Origin: Methylobrevis albus
GTDB lineage: Bacteria > Pseudomonadota > Alphaproteobacteria > Rhizobiales > Pleomorphomonadaceae
Direction of reading: 5' to 3'
DNA: 64,000 nucleotides
Assembly (NCBI RefSeq): GCF_015904235.1
Contig: NZ_JADZLT010000052.1
Location: 1 to 64,000, forward strand
In this document: one piece after another, positions 1 to 9,840 of the stretch
How positions within the stretch are numbered: position 1 is the first letter of the stretch
How the letters are laid out: each line of letters starts with the position of its first letter
Translations under genes and position numbers: made by a program
Notes under the pieces: model-generated
The model's input: the letters and a program-made list of their open reading frames with translations, nothing else
Databases searched by the model: none
Told to the model about the DNA's origin: nothing

Positions 1-43
1 GGATGAGGGGTAGCAGCCTCGCCCCGACGCACACCCAAGACGA

Positions 44-838
44 TCAAGCCGCCTCGAGATCCAGCGTCACCACCACCGGCACGTGATCCGACGGCTTTTC
101 CCAGGCGCGGACGTGCTTCACCACTTCGCAGCCCGTCAGCCGGTCGGCAGCCTGGGGGGAGAGCATCAGGTGGTCGATGCGGATGCCGTGGTTCTTCTGC
201 CAGGCGCCGGCCTGATAGTCCCAGAAGGAATAGACCCCCGCGGCGTCGGTGCAGGCGCGCAGGGCGTCGGTGTAGCCGAGGGCGGCGAGTTCGCGGAAGG
301 CGGCGCGGCTTTCGGGCTGGAACAGGGCGTCGCCGGCCCAGACCTTCGGGTCGTGGCAATCCCACGGCTCGGGGATGACGTTGTAGTCGCCGGCGAGCAC
401 CAGCGGCTCTTCCAGCGCCAGCCGGGCGGCGGCGTGGGCGTTGAAGCGCTTCATCCAGGCGAGCTTGTAGCTGAACTTCTCGGTGCCGATCGGGTTGCCG
501 TTCGGCAGATAGAGCGAGACGACGCGGAGAATGCCGCCGCGGACCGAGACGATGCCCTCGATGAAGCGGGCCTGCACGTCGTCGTCGTCGCCGGGCAGGC
601 GCGGCGTGACGTCCTCAAGCGGCAGCTTGGAGAGGATCGCGACGCCGTTGAAGCCCTTCTGGCCGTGCGTCGCGACGTTGTAGCCGATCGCCTCGAAGGG
701 CTCGCGCGGGAAGCCCTCGTCGACCGACTTGATCTCCTGCAGGCAGACGATCTCCGGCCCGTCCTGGCGCAGCCATTCGAGCGCGGTGTCGATGCGTGCC
801 TTGACGCCGTTGATGTTCCAGGTCGCGACGCGGATCAT
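44..838 (-). CDS. xth: Exodeoxyribonuclease III
   Basis: A 264-residue endonuclease/exonuclease/phosphatase-fold enzyme. It fits exodeoxyribonuclease III, the AP endonuclease and 3'-5' exonuclease of base-excision repair, in the cytoplasm. Visible signatures are the N-terminal WNINGVKAR motif, LQEIK with the metal-binding Glu at residue 35, GDYNVIPEPWDCHDP near residues 148-162 and the C-terminal SDHVPV with Asp251-His252. Length matches the family (about 260). The next gene upstream, a VOC-domain protein, overlaps its start by 4 bases, so the two are probably translated from one mRNA. Nothing is missing from the catalytic set. Confidence 0.95.
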   Translation of the reverse strand: MIRVATWNINGVKARIDTALEWLRQDGPEIVCLQEIKSVDEGFPREPFEAIGYNVATHGQKGFNGVAILSKLPLEDVTPRLPGDDDDVQARFIEGIVSVRGGILRVVSLYLPNGNPIGTEKFSYKLAWMKRFNAHAAARLALEEPLVLAGDYNVIPEPWDCHDPKVWAGDALFQPESRAAFRELAALGYTDALRACTDAAGVYSFWDYQAGAWQKNHGIRIDHLMLSPQAADRLTGCEVVKHVRAWEKPSDHVPVVVTLDLEAA

Positions 839-1245
839 GCGCTCGGCTCTCCCGTCGCCGCGCCCGGAATCGGGCGGCGGGCGACGAGGCCGATGGTATT
901 GCCGGCGGGATCGGAGAGGAAGGCCATGCGCTCGGCTTCGCCGGCCGGGCCGAGGATGCCCTCGCTGTCCTCGAACACCACCGTCGGCGCGACGTCGAGC
1001 ACCACGCCGGCGGCCGTCAGCCGCAGCACGGCGACGTCGAGGTCGGGCACGGTGAAGTAGACGGCGGCGGGGGAGGTGGCGGGCGCGAAGAACAGGCGCA
1101 TGTCGCCGGCGAGGATGAAGGCGATGCCGGGCGGTTCGAAGCGCGCGTGAATGACGAGGCCGAGCTTGTCGCGCCAGAAGGCCAGCGTCGCGTCGAGGTC
1201 GCCCGCCGCGAGGGCGACCTGAATGACGCTGCGGATTCCGATCAT
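835..1245 (-). CDS. VOC (glyoxalase/bleomycin-resistance fold) family protein
   Basis: A 136-residue single-module vicinal-oxygen-chelate protein. The N-terminal half carries a glyoxalase-like pattern (VIQVALAAGDLDATLAFWRD, then KLGL) and the C-terminal half ends in FLSDPAGNTIGLV, the usual DPxGN strand. Such proteins bind a divalent metal and act as lyases, dioxygenases or drug-binding proteins, and the substrate cannot be inferred here. Its stop overlaps the xth start (ATGA type), indicating co-translation. Whether the link with DNA repair is functional or only positional is unknown. Confidence 0.85.
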   Translation of the reverse strand: MIGIRSVIQVALAAGDLDATLAFWRDKLGLVIHARFEPPGIAFILAGDMRLFFAPATSPAAVYFTVPDLDVAVLRLTAAGVVLDVAPTVVFEDSEGILGPAGEAERMAFLSDPAGNTIGLVARRPIPGAATGEPSA

Positions 1246-1264
1246 GTCCTCGCCTCCGCCTCCC

Positions 1265-1612
1265 TTACACCGCGAAGCTGGTGCCGCAGCCGCAGGAGGC
1301 GGTGGCGTTCGGGTTGCGGACCTGGAACGACTGGCCCATCAGGTCGTCGACGAAATCGATTTCCGAACCGGCCATAAACGGGATCGAGACCTGGTCGACC
1401 AGCACCCGGACGCCGTTCTTCTCGATCACCAGATCGTCGTCCTCGCCGCTGGCGACGAGATCGAACTTGTAGGAGAAGCCGGAGCAGCCGCCGCCTTCGA
1501 CCGAGACGCGCAGGGCCTTGGCGTCCTGTTCGCGCGCGAGGATGCGCGAGATGCGCCGGGCGGCGCGGTCGGTCACCGAGATCAGGCCGGCTTCGAGGAT
1601 TGCTTCGGTCAT
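1265..1612 (-). CDS. erpA: A-type iron-sulfur cluster carrier (ErpA/IscA family)
   Basis: A 115-residue HesB/IscA-fold protein that hands Fe-S clusters to apo-enzymes. The three ligand cysteines are present: Cys43 in GGGCSGFSYKF, and Cys107 and Cys109 in SCGCGTSF. The start at 1612 is preferred over an upstream in-frame start at 1678 because the extra residues are an arginine-rich tail not typical of the family, and GAAGGTG precedes the ATG at good spacing. It is divergent from dgt with about 180 bases between. ErpA and IscA are hard to separate by sequence reading. The position next to dgt fits the ErpA-type gene of related genomes. Confidence 0.9.
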   Translation of the reverse strand: MTEAILEAGLISVTDRAARRISRILAREQDAKALRVSVEGGGCSGFSYKFDLVASGEDDDLVIEKNGVRVLVDQVSIPFMAGSEIDFVDDLMGQSFQVRNPNATASCGCGTSFAV

Positions 1613-1795
1613 GGCGTGCACCTTCGGCAGGGGGGAGCGGCGTCGTCGGTCCGGCGCGAGTCGCGCGCAGCGGGCCAAGACTTGTCATCCTGCATCCGAG
1701 ATAGGTAAGTACCCTTGCATCCGGCGTCAATCAACGCAGCGCGTCGCAGGGCGGCCCGGCGCGGGATGCGGGGCGAGTGAAGAGGCAAGGCGCGG

Positions 1796-3013
1796 GTGAC
1801 AATCTCTCCAGGCTTCGGCGCGGAACCGCGGGCCGCTTATGCGGTCGATCCGGCGACGACGCGCGGCCGGCGCCATGCCGAGCCGGCGAGCCCGACGCGC
1901 ACGCCCTATCAGCGCGACCGCGACCGCATCATCCACGCCACCGCCTTCCGGCGCCTGAAAGACAAGACGCAGGTCTTCGTCGCCAGCGAAGGCGACCATT
2001 ACCGGACGCGGCTGACCCACACGATCGAGGTGGCGCAGATCGCCCGCGCACTCGCCCGCGCGCTGCGGCTCGACGAGGATCTCGCCGAGGCGCTGGCGCT
2101 GGCGCACGACCTCGGCCACACGCCGTTCGGCCACACCGGCGAGGATGCACTGTCCGCCTGCCTCGAGCCCTGGGGCGGCTTCGACCACAATGCGCAGTCG
2201 CTCCGGATCGTCACGCAGCTCGAGCGCCGCTACGCCGAGTTCGACGGGCTGAACCTCTCGTGGGAGACGCTCGAGGGCCTCGTGAAGCACAACGGCCCGC
2301 TGACCGACGACACCGGCGCGCCGATCGGCCCTTATGCGCTGGGCGGCCTGCCGCTGGCGCTGACCGCCTATCCCGGCACGCCGGAGCTGATGCTGTGGTC
2401 GTGGCCGAGCGCCGAGGCGCAGGCGGCGGCGATCGCCGACGACATCGCCTATGATTCCCACGACGTCGACGACGGCCTGCGCGCCGGGCTGTTCGACCTT
2501 GCCGACCTCGAGGCGCTGCCGTTCTTCGGCGAGACGATCGAGGCGATCCGCGAGCGCTATCCGGGGCTGGAACGGCCGCGGCTGATCCATGAACTCACCC
2601 GGCGGATGATCACCGCGATGGTGGAGGACGTGATCGCGACCGCGCTGACCCGGCTCGAGGCCTATGCGCCGCAGTCGGCGGATGCGGTCCGCGGCGCCGG
2701 CTGCCAGATCGTCGGCTTCTCGGACCGGATGGCCGCGGTCGACAAGGCGCTGAAGGGCTTCCTGTTCCGCCGCGTCTATCGCCATCCGGACGTGATCCGG
2801 GTGCGCTCGCGCGCCGACCGCATCGTGCGCGACCTGTTCGCCCGCTACATGGCGCACCCCGAGGCGATGCCGGCCGACTGGCACTGCGACCCGGCGACGA
2901 TGTCCGAAACCGAGATCGCGCGGCGGATCGGCGACTATATCGCCGGCATGACCGACCGCTTCGCCGTCGCCGAGCACCGGCGCTGGTTTGACGATACGCC
3001 GGAATTGCGCTAG
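1796..3013 (+). CDS. dgt: Deoxyguanosinetriphosphate triphosphohydrolase-like protein
   Basis: A 405-residue HD-domain dNTP triphosphohydrolase that cleaves dNTPs to deoxynucleoside and triphosphate, controlling nucleotide pools. The metal-binding set is visible: His75 in [15 protein letters not shown], His104-Asp105 in [16 protein letters not shown], and an aspartate in [13 protein letters not shown]. The start is GTG, with AAGG five bases upstream. It precedes argS on the same strand with a 93-base gap, an arrangement common in Rhizobiales. The length fits the alphaproteobacterial dgt-like subgroup rather than the longer E. coli enzyme. Confidence 0.95.
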   Translation: MTISPGFGAEPRAAYAVDPATTRGRRHAEPASPTRTPYQRDRDRIIHATAFRRLKDKTQVFVASEGDHYRTRLTHTIEVAQIARALARALRLDEDLAEALALAHDLGHTPFGHTGEDALSACLEPWGGFDHNAQSLRIVTQLERRYAEFDGLNLSWETLEGLVKHNGPLTDDTGAPIGPYALGGLPLALTAYPGTPELMLWSWPSAEAQAAAIADDIAYDSHDVDDGLRAGLFDLADLEALPFFGETIEAIRERYPGLERPRLIHELTRRMITAMVEDVIATALTRLEAYAPQSADAVRGAGCQIVGFSDRMAAVDKALKGFLFRRVYRHPDVIRVRSRADRIVRDLFARYMAHPEAMPADWHCDPATMSETEIARRIGDYIAGMTDRFAVAEHRRWFDDTPELR

Positions 3014-3106
3014 CTCGCAGCCAACTCCCAAGAAGATGCGCCGCCGCGCGTCTTTCCGGCCGTTTCCGCGTCGTCCGGGCGACCCCCATTGCGGATGGAA
3101 ATCCAG

Positions 3107-4861
3107 ATGAACCTCTTCACGGTCTTCGCCGACCGCGTCAAAGCGGCCCTCGCGGGCCTCGGTCTCGAGATCGCCGACGCCGACCTCGCCCGCGTCGTCG
3201 TCGAGCCGCCGCGCGACGCGGCGCACGGCGACCTCGCCACCAACGCCGCGATGGTGCTCGCCAAGCCGCTCGGCATGAAGCCGCGCGAGCTCGCGGAGAA
3301 GATCGCGGCGGCGCTCTCCGGCGACCCGGACGTCGCCGGCGTCGAGATCGCCGGGCCCGGCTTCATCAACCTCCGCCTCGTGCCGTCGGTCTGGATCGGC
3401 CTGCTCGGCACGCTGCTCGCCGATCCCGCGGGCTTCGGCCGCTCGGCGCTCGGTGGCGGGCGCAAGGTCAACGTCGAATATGTCTCGGCGAACCCGACCG
3501 GGCCGATGCACGTCGGCCACTGCCGCGGCGCGGTGGTGGGCGACGCGCTGGCTTCGCTTCTGGTTGCAGCGGGTTACGACGTCACGCGCGAGTATTACAT
3601 CAATGACGCCGGCGGCCAGATCGACGTGCTCGCCCACTCGGCGTTCATGCGCTACCGCGAGGCGCTCGGCGAAGCGATCGGCGCGATGCCGGAGGGGCTC
3701 TATCCCGGCGACTATCTGGTGCCCGTCGGCGAACGGCTCGCCGCCGAGCACGGCGACGCGCTGCTTTCGATGCCCGACGCCGGCTGGATGCCGATCGTCA
3801 AGGACGTCACCATCGCGATGATGATGGAGATGATCCGCTCCGATCTCGCGCTGCTCGGCGTCAAGCACGACGTTTTCTTCTCCGAGCGCTCGCTGCACGA
3901 CCGGCGGGACGGCAACGCCTCCGAGATCGACCGGATGCTGGACGAACTCCGCGCGCGCGACCTCGTCTACGAGGGCAGCCTGCCGCCGCCGAAGGGGCAG
4001 GTGCCCGAGGACTGGGAAGACCGCGAGCAGACGCTGTTCCGGGCGAGCGCCTTCGGCGACGAGATCGACCGCGCGCTGATGAAGTCGGACGGCAGCTACA
4101 CCTATTTCGCCGCCGACGTCGCCTATTTCCGGTCGAAGTACCTGCGCGGCTTCGAGCAGATGATCTTCATCCTCGGCGCCGACCACGGCGGCTACGTCAA
4201 GCGGCTCGAGGCGGTCGGCAAGGCGATCTCGGGCGGCTCGGCCAAGGTGATCGTGCGGCTCTGCCAACTGGTGAAGCTCTACCGCAACGGCGAGCCGTTC
4301 AAGATGTCGAAGCGGGCGGGCGACTTCGTCACGCTGCGCGACGTCGTCGACGAGGTCGGCCGCGACGCGGTGCGCTTCATGATGCTGATGCGCAAGAACG
4401 ACGCGCCGCTCGACTTCGACTTCGTCAAGGTCAAGGAGCAGTCGAAGGACAACCCGGTCTTCTACGTGCAGTACGCCTATGCCCGGGTGCAGTCGGTGCT
4501 GCGGCAGGCGCGCGAGCAGGTGCCGGCGATCGCCGATCTCGATCCGGCGACGGCGCCTCTCGACAAGCTGACCGACGAGAGCGAGCTCAGCCTGGTGAAG
4601 CGCCTCGCGGAATTCCCGCGAATCGTCGACGCGGCCGCCGAGGCGCACGAGCCGCACCGCATCGCCTTCTATGTCCACGACCTCGCGGCGGACTTCCACA
4701 CGCACTGGAACCGCGGCAAGGAACGCCCGAACTTACGCTTTGTTAACCCTGACGACCCAGAGTCGACCCGAGCCCGTCTCGCGCTCGTCCGGGCCGTCGC
4801 CTTTGTCTTGGCTTCCGGCCTCGCTATACTCGGCGTCGACGCTCCGGATGAAATGCGCTGA
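3107..4861 (+). CDS. argS: Arginyl-tRNA synthetase
   Basis: A 584-residue class I aminoacyl-tRNA synthetase that charges tRNA-Arg in the cytoplasm. The HIGH-type motif is HVGH (residues 135-138) inside [20 protein letters not shown], and the KMSKS-type motif is KMSKRAGD (399-402). The N-terminal Add-1 domain and C-terminal anticodon-binding DALR domain are of normal size. Two upstream in-frame starts exist (TTG at 3089, ATG at 3095). The ATG at 3107 is preferred because the protein then begins MNLF as in relatives and GGAA lies six bases upstream. Confidence 0.95.
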   Translation: MNLFTVFADRVKAALAGLGLEIADADLARVVVEPPRDAAHGDLATNAAMVLAKPLGMKPRELAEKIAAALSGDPDVAGVEIAGPGFINLRLVPSVWIGLLGTLLADPAGFGRSALGGGRKVNVEYVSANPTGPMHVGHCRGAVVGDALASLLVAAGYDVTREYYINDAGGQIDVLAHSAFMRYREALGEAIGAMPEGLYPGDYLVPVGERLAAEHGDALLSMPDAGWMPIVKDVTIAMMMEMIRSDLALLGVKHDVFFSERSLHDRRDGNASEIDRMLDELRARDLVYEGSLPPPKGQVPEDWEDREQTLFRASAFGDEIDRALMKSDGSYTYFAADVAYFRSKYLRGFEQMIFILGADHGGYVKRLEAVGKAISGGSAKVIVRLCQLVKLYRNGEPFKMSKRAGDFVTLRDVVDEVGRDAVRFMMLMRKNDAPLDFDFVKVKEQSKDNPVFYVQYAYARVQSVLRQAREQVPAIADLDPATAPLDKLTDESELSLVKRLAEFPRIVDAAAEAHEPHRIAFYVHDLAADFHTHWNRGKERPNLRFVNPDDPESTRARLALVRAVAFVLASGLAILGVDAPDEMR

Positions 4862-4942
4862 ACCCCGATGCCGATGCCCTGCGGGGCATTGGCGGGATGT
4901 GTTTCGGCGGGGACCCTGGATCCGAGGACGAGCCGAAACCCG

Positions 4943-6658
4943 ATGTTCAACATTCGCCGCACCAAGACCTCGCCCGCCCCCGCCGAGCATGCGCCGGACG
5001 GGGCGCCGCAATGGCAGGACGACGATCCGCTCGAGGAACTCGGCCGGCTGATCGACCGCGACATGCGCGGCGACGGCGAGGCCGCAGCGCAGGCGGAGCC
5101 GGCGTGGTACGCCGCCGAGCCCGCCAACGATCCGCATGCCGACCACTGGTATGCGGACGCGGCGCTGCGCGGCTCGCAGGAAGCGCACGGCTACGACCCG
5201 GCCTATGACAACGGCGCGCACGGCGACGCGGTCTATGACGAGGCGGCCTATGCCGCCGATGCCGACGCCGACGTCTACGTCGATCCCGTCACCGGCCAGG
5301 CCTATGTTCCCGCCGGGTACGCCGAAGGCCAGCCCGGCTATGCCGAGCCCGGCTACGACGAACCCGCCTATGACGATGAACCGGCCTATGCCGCGGCGCC
5401 CTACGCCGCGGCACCGGCGGCGGCGCCGGCGCGTTCGTCGCTCGCCGATCCGTGGGACAGCGACTATCCGGGCTCCTACGACGATGCGCTCGCCGGCTAC
5501 GGCGACCCGTCCACCGGCGTCGACCCGCAGCTTGTCGAGCATGGCACGCTGCCGCCGCATGACGAGCGCGAGACGGCCGCGGCGCCCGGCGGCGCCCGCC
5601 GCATCGGCGTGATCGCCGCGGTGCTCGGCGTCGTGCTGCTCGGCGGCATCGGCGCCGTCGCCTATGGCCTCACCGGCGGTGCCGGCGGCGGCGAAGCGCA
5701 GCTGGTGCGCGCGCCGGACGGCCCGTTCAAGATCGTGCCGGACCCGGCCGAGCCGGTGGACGAGGGCGCCGGGGAAGGCGCCGTCGTCTTCAGCGCGCGG
5801 ACCGGCACCATCGGCAAGAGCGAGGAGCGCATCATCCCGCGCGAGGAGAGCATTCCCGGGCTGCCCGGTGTCGACAGCCCTGTCGCGCGCGTCGTGCTGC
5901 CGGACGGCACCGTGCAGGAGGAAGCGCCGGTCGACATCGGGCCGAAGAAAGTGCGCACCGTGCTGGTTCGGCCGGACGGCACCATCATCACCTCGCCCGA
6001 CCGCGCCACCCAGCTCGCGGCGCCGACGGACGTCCCGGCCGACACCGGCTTTGTCTCCGGCGACGACTTCGCCGACGAAGGCCAGCTGATGTCATCGATG
6101 CCGACGCTGATCGACGGCGCCGACCAGGTCGACCAGACCGCCGCGCTGCCGGGCAGCGAAGCCGAGGCGCCGACGCAGACCGCCGCCCTGGCGCCGCTCA
6201 CGGAGACGCTGCCGCCGACGGAGGTCGTCGCCCCCGCCGCGCCGTCCGCTGCCGTGCCGCGTCCGTCGGAGCGCCCGGGCGAGGCCGCCAGCGGCCCGAT
6301 GGAGCTGATGCCCGATCCGGCGACGGCCAGCGCGCCGCCGCAGCAGACCGCGGCGCTGGCACCCGAACCGGCCCCCGCCGCCCCGGCGCCGGCCGCCGCC
6401 ACCGGCGGCCCCGGCTTCCGCGTCCAGCTCGCCTCGCTGCCGTCGGAAAGTGCCGCCCAGTCGACGGCCACGCGCCTCAAGCAGCGTTTCTCCGCGGTGA
6501 TCGGATCGTTCCCGACCGAGATCCAGCGCGCGGACCTCGGTGCGAAGGGTGTCTACTACCGGGTCAAGGTCGGCCCGATGGCGTCCAGCGAGGAGGCGAA
6601 CCGCGTCTGTTCGCAGCTGAAGTCGGCCGGCGGCGACTGCATCGTCTCGCGCAACTGA
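4943..6658 (+). CDS. SPOR-domain inner-membrane protein
   Basis: A 571-residue bitopic membrane protein. The first 218 residues are cytoplasmic, acidic, and rich in short Ala-Tyr-Asp-Pro-Glu repeats. A single hydrophobic segment follows at about 221-243 (IGVIAAVLGVVLLGGIGAV). After it come a long Pro/Ala linker and a C-terminal SPOR domain (about 490-571, FRVQLASLPSESAAQ to CSQLKSAGGDC) that binds denuded septal peptidoglycan. Location downstream of argS is the conserved alphaproteobacterial one. The start at 4943 is chosen over 4868 because the long form adds an unlikely Cys/Pro-rich leader. No strong ribosome site is seen for either start. Confidence 0.88.
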   Translation: MFNIRRTKTSPAPAEHAPDGAPQWQDDDPLEELGRLIDRDMRGDGEAAAQAEPAWYAAEPANDPHADHWYADAALRGSQEAHGYDPAYDNGAHGDAVYDEAAYAADADADVYVDPVTGQAYVPAGYAEGQPGYAEPGYDEPAYDDEPAYAAAPYAAAPAAAPARSSLADPWDSDYPGSYDDALAGYGDPSTGVDPQLVEHGTLPPHDERETAAAPGGARRIGVIAAVLGVVLLGGIGAVAYGLTGGAGGGEAQLVRAPDGPFKIVPDPAEPVDEGAGEGAVVFSARTGTIGKSEERIIPREESIPGLPGVDSPVARVVLPDGTVQEEAPVDIGPKKVRTVLVRPDGTIITSPDRATQLAAPTDVPADTGFVSGDDFADEGQLMSSMPTLIDGADQVDQTAALPGSEAEAPTQTAALAPLTETLPPTEVVAPAAPSAAVPRPSERPGEAASGPMELMPDPATASAPPQQTAALAPEPAPAAPAPAAATGGPGFRVQLASLPSESAAQSTATRLKQRFSAVIGSFPTEIQRADLGAKGVYYRVKVGPMASSEEANRVCSQLKSAGGDCIVSRN

Positions 6659-6685
6659 TCGCGCGCACGCGGCCCTCTCCGAAAA

Positions 6686-6715
6686 GCAAAAAGCGCCGGC
6701 ATTGCCCGGCGCTTT
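6686..6715. terminator. Bidirectional intrinsic terminator
   Basis: The stem GCGCCGG/CCGGCGC with a six-base loop is flanked by AAAAA on the left and TTTTT on the right, so it can work on both strands. It sits between the convergent SPOR gene (plus) and the hypothetical gene ending at 6766 (minus). Confidence 0.85.
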
Positions 6716-6765
6716 TTCGTTGCGGACTTTTTTCGTTTGGGACGCGGATAACGCGGCCTTGAGGC

Positions 6766-7185
6766 TCAAACCTCGGGCTTCGCGGCGTCCTTGAGCTTCT
6801 GCTGCATCATCTCGAGCAGTTCCGCGGCGGCGGCGGGATCGGCGCGCAGGAAGGCCGCGAAGGCCTCCTCGGCGCGCTCCTCGAGCACGCGGCTGTTCTG
6901 CTGCTTGATGGTGTCGATGCGGGCGACGATCTCGCGCAGCCGGTCCACCGCCTTGCCACTGGTGTCGCCGTCGGCGAGTTCCAGCACCGCCTCGGAGATG
7001 ATGCCGAGCTGGCGGCCGAAGCTCGCGACGTCGGCGACGACCCGCTCCTCGATCCGCGGATCACCCTGGTAGCTGGTGTAGTTGATGGTCGGCGACGCCC
7101 AATTGGTGAGCGGCGCGATGGTCTGCCGGTTGTAGTCGGATCCGGGAAACTTGATCTCCGTCGGCCAGAAGGGAAACACGGTCAT
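6766..7185 (-). CDS. Hypothetical helical protein
   Basis: A 139-residue soluble protein that I do not recognise. The N-terminus has a conserved-looking aromatic stretch (FPFWPTEIKFPGSDYNRQ) and NYTSYQGDP. The rest is predicted helical and charged, ending in a lysine/methionine-rich amphipathic tail. It has no signal peptide, membrane segment or cysteine. The start at 7185 is preferred because AGGAGAGG lies just upstream, whereas the longer frame adds an arginine-rich leader. It is transcribed alone between the bidirectional terminator and the divergent metal-hydrolase gene. A structural or phasin-like helical role is only a guess. Confidence 0.75.
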   Translation of the reverse strand: MTVFPFWPTEIKFPGSDYNRQTIAPLTNWASPTINYTSYQGDPRIEERVVADVASFGRQLGIISEAVLELADGDTSGKAVDRLREIVARIDTIKQQNSRVLEERAEEAFAAFLRADPAAAAELLEMMQQKLKDAAKPEV

Positions 7186-7372
7186 GGCACCTCTCCTGCG
7201 ACGCCGGTGACGTCTCTGCTGCATCGCAGCATGGTAGCATCCGACGGGGCTGCGGGAAATTGCTGATCGCTTTGCCGGCATTCGTCTTCAAGCCTATGCG
7301 TCGGTGCCTTAAGTAACAGGCGTCGCGGGTGCGGGTTCCGCTCCCGGCCATGCTCGAAGGAAAAGAATCCCG

Positions 7373-8074
7373 ATGCAGATTACCTGGTTCGGCCACTCCG
7401 CCTTTCGCGTCGAGCTTCCCGGCGCCTCGCTGCTGATCGACCCGTTCTTCAACGGCAATCCGGGCTTCACGGGCGACGTCGCCGAGGCATCGGCCGGCAT
7501 CACGCACATCGTGCTGACGCACGGCCACGGCGACCATCTCGGCGATACGCTGGCCTTGGCGGAGTCGACTGGCGCCAAGGTGATCGCCAACTTCGACCTC
7601 TGCATGTGGCTCGCCCACCGCGGCCTGCAGTCGTTCGAGCCGATGGGCACGGGCGGCACGGTCGACGTCGGGCCGTTCGTGGTGACGCTGGTCAACGCGG
7701 TGCACGCCTCGGCCTATCTCGACGAGAACGGCGTCTCGCACGTGCTCGGCAACCCGAACGGCGTGATCATCCGCGCGCCGGGCGAGAAGGTGCTCTACCA
7801 CATGGGCGACACCGACATCTTCGGCGACATGGCGCTGATTTCCGAACTCTACGCGCCGGACATCGGCCTGGTGCCGATCGGCGATCGCTTCACCATGGGC
7901 GCGCGCACGGCCGCGCTGGCGGTGAAGCGGTTCTTCGACTTCGAGACCGTGATTCCCTGCCACTACGGCTCGTTCCCGATCGTCGACCAGACGGCGGACA
8001 AGTTCCTCGCCGAGATGGGGGAGGAGGCCGGCAAGGTGCGGGTGCTCGCCGTCGGCGAGACGATCACGCTCTGA
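7373..8074 (+). CDS. UPF0173-type metal-dependent hydrolase (MBL fold)
   Basis: A 233-residue metallo-beta-lactamase-fold protein of the UPF0173 group. Metal ligands are in [10 protein letters not shown] (His50, His52, Asp54, His55), followed by VHASAY and [11 protein letters not shown], and [11 protein letters not shown] near the C-terminus. This is a compact family with no accessory domain, predicted to be a cytoplasmic hydrolase of unknown natural substrate. It is monocistronic or heads a short transcript ahead of the LysM/M23 lipoprotein gene. A U-less GC hairpin separates the two. Confidence 0.9.
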   Translation: MQITWFGHSAFRVELPGASLLIDPFFNGNPGFTGDVAEASAGITHIVLTHGHGDHLGDTLALAESTGAKVIANFDLCMWLAHRGLQSFEPMGTGGTVDVGPFVVTLVNAVHASAYLDENGVSHVLGNPNGVIIRAPGEKVLYHMGDTDIFGDMALISELYAPDIGLVPIGDRFTMGARTAALAVKRFFDFETVIPCHYGSFPIVDQTADKFLAEMGEEAGKVRVLAVGETITL

Positions 8075-8094
8075 AAACCGCCGCCGTCGTGCCT

Positions 8095-8119
8095 CCGGCC
8101 GCGGCGCGTCCGCGGCCGG
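8095..8119 (+). other. Strong GC hairpin
   Basis: A perfect ten-base-pair inverted repeat (CCGGCCGCGG/CCGCGGCCGG, five-base loop) lies 20 bases after the metal-hydrolase stop. It lacks a U-tract, so it is more likely an mRNA 3'-end stabiliser or Rho-assisted stop than a classical terminator. Confidence 0.5.
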
Positions 8120-8232
8120 GAACCCGAGATCGGCAGCCGCAAAACGACATCAATTTCCCCAGCTTAAGCCTTTATAAACGTTACCGCGGTGTAATTGCCT
8201 CGATGGTTCAGTTCGTCTGGCGAGACACCAAA

Positions 8233-9726
8233 ATGCGTGACACGACGAAGAAACTCCGGTTCCGCCACCTCTCGCAGGTGGCCGTTCTGGCATTGGTCGG
8301 CGGCGTGTCGGCCGGATGCAGCAGCGATGTATCGCGGTTCGGCACGTTCTTCGAGCCGACGGACAACCGCGCGGCAACCGTCCGACAGCCGGACGTGGCG
8401 GTGACGGGTTCGCTGCCGCCGGCCGATGCCGCGCCGCGGACCCCGGTCTCGGCCGGCCAGCTGCCGCCGGTGCCCGGCGCCGTGGCGGCGGCCAACACCG
8501 CGCCGATGGTGCGTCCGCCCTCTTTTGGCGAACAGACCTGGCAGCAGCCGGCGCCCGCAACGGCGCCCGCGCCCTCGGCCACCGTCGCGGCGGCCCCGGC
8601 CGGCACGCCGACCCGTCCCGGCTGGAATGCCGCCGGCGGCTCGATCGTGGCGATGCGGCCCGGCGAAACCGTCGCGACCCTTTCCACCCGCTACAACGTT
8701 CCGGTGGACGCCATCCTCAAAGCCAATGGCCTTGCCTCGGCCGCCCAGGCGCAGCCGGGCCAGCAGATCGTGATCCCCGTCTACAGCCTCGGCGGCCCGA
8801 GCGTCGCCAATGCCCCCGTGCCGCAGGCGACCATGACCGCGCCGACCCAGCAGGCCGGCATCGCCGCGCCGCCGGCCCGCCCGCTCGGCACGCTGCCGGC
8901 CGGTACGGCGGCGGCCGCCGCCGACGGCGTCTACGTGGTGAAGCCGGGCGACTCGCTCGGCCGCATCGCCAACGGCTACGGCATGCGCTCGACCGAACTC
9001 GCCGCGCTCAACGGCATCTCGGCCTCCGATCCGATCCGCGTCGGCCAGAAGCTGCGCCTGCCGCAGGGCGGCGCCGCGCCGCAGCAGGTGGCGGCGCTGA
9101 CGCCCGCGACGATGACCGATGCGACCCCCGGCCGTGTGCCGAGCCCGCAACCGGCCGTGCGCCCGGCGCAGGCCCAGACGCAGCAGCCCGCCAATGCGCC
9201 CGCCGCCCCCGCCCAGGCGCCGCAGCAGACCGGCCTCGCGCCGATGCCGACCCGCAGCGAGCCGCAGCAGAGCGCGGCCCTCGCGCCGGCGCCGGCGCCC
9301 AGCGCGGCCGCCCCGGCTCCGGCGGCGACCGAGAGCGCCAGCGCGGCCTCGAAGTCGTTCCGCTGGCCGGTCAACGGTCGCATCATCTCGAACTTCGGCA
9401 AGAAGCCGAACGGCGAGCGCAACGACGGCATCAACCTCGAAGTGCCGGAAGGCACGCCGATCAAGGCGGCCGAAGGCGGCACCGTGATCTACTCGGGCAA
9501 CGAGCTGAAGGGCTACGGCAACCTCGTGCTGGTGAAGCACTCGAACGGCATGGTCTCGGCCTATGCCCACGCCAGCGAACTCCTGGTGCGGCGCGGCGAC
9601 CAGGTCCGCCGCGGCCAGACCATCGGCAAGGTCGGCGCGACCGGCTCCGTCGCGCGGCCGCAGCTCCACTTCGAGCTGCGCGAGGGCAACCGGCCGCTCG
9701 ACCCGCTGCCGTTCCTCAACGGCTGA
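8233..9726 (+). CDS. LysM/M23-domain lipoprotein (NlpD-type amidase activator)
   Basis: About 497 residues. It has a lipoprotein signal with VSAGC lipobox (Cys29), a Pro/Ala-rich linker, LysM 1 (about 135-182, VAMRPGETVATLSTRYNVPV), LysM 2 (about 231-277, YVVKPGDSLGRIANGYGM), a second low-complexity linker and a C-terminal LytM/M23 domain (about 375-495). The peptidase zinc site is incomplete: the HxGxD box reads NDGIN, though the later LHFE is kept. That pattern is typical of NlpD/EnvC-like activators of cell-wall amidases rather than active peptidases. An ATG at 8203 is an alternative start. It probably acts at the septum or outer membrane. Confidence 0.88.
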   Translation: MRDTTKKLRFRHLSQVAVLALVGGVSAGCSSDVSRFGTFFEPTDNRAATVRQPDVAVTGSLPPADAAPRTPVSAGQLPPVPGAVAAANTAPMVRPPSFGEQTWQQPAPATAPAPSATVAAAPAGTPTRPGWNAAGGSIVAMRPGETVATLSTRYNVPVDAILKANGLASAAQAQPGQQIVIPVYSLGGPSVANAPVPQATMTAPTQQAGIAAPPARPLGTLPAGTAAAAADGVYVVKPGDSLGRIANGYGMRSTELAALNGISASDPIRVGQKLRLPQGGAAPQQVAALTPATMTDATPGRVPSPQPAVRPAQAQTQQPANAPAAPAQAPQQTGLAPMPTRSEPQQSAALAPAPAPSAAAPAPAATESASAASKSFRWPVNGRIISNFGKKPNGERNDGINLEVPEGTPIKAAEGGTVIYSGNELKGYGNLVLVKHSNGMVSAYAHASELLVRRGDQVRRGQTIGKVGATGSVARPQLHFELREGNRPLDPLPFLNG

Positions 9727-9840
9727 GGCCGTCCGGCTTCGAACATCGGTCGCCGGCCGCCAGCGCGGCGGGCGACCCCGATTTCGGCCGGTGGGTGGTC
9801 CCCTCTGCAGTAACCGCCGGTCGGATCCCCGGCGGGGCGC

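Noticed and set aside
1727-4705. Minus-strand open frame of almost 3 kb
   Set aside because: It is a shadow of dgt and argS on the other strand: repetitive His/Arg/Val composition, no family motif. High-G+C DNA gives such frames in the antisense direction throughout the window.
7606-9726. Long version of the LysM/M23 gene starting inside the metal-hydrolase gene
   Set aside because: The first 200 residues are an out-of-frame reading of the preceding gene. The lipoprotein signal at 8233 marks the true start region.
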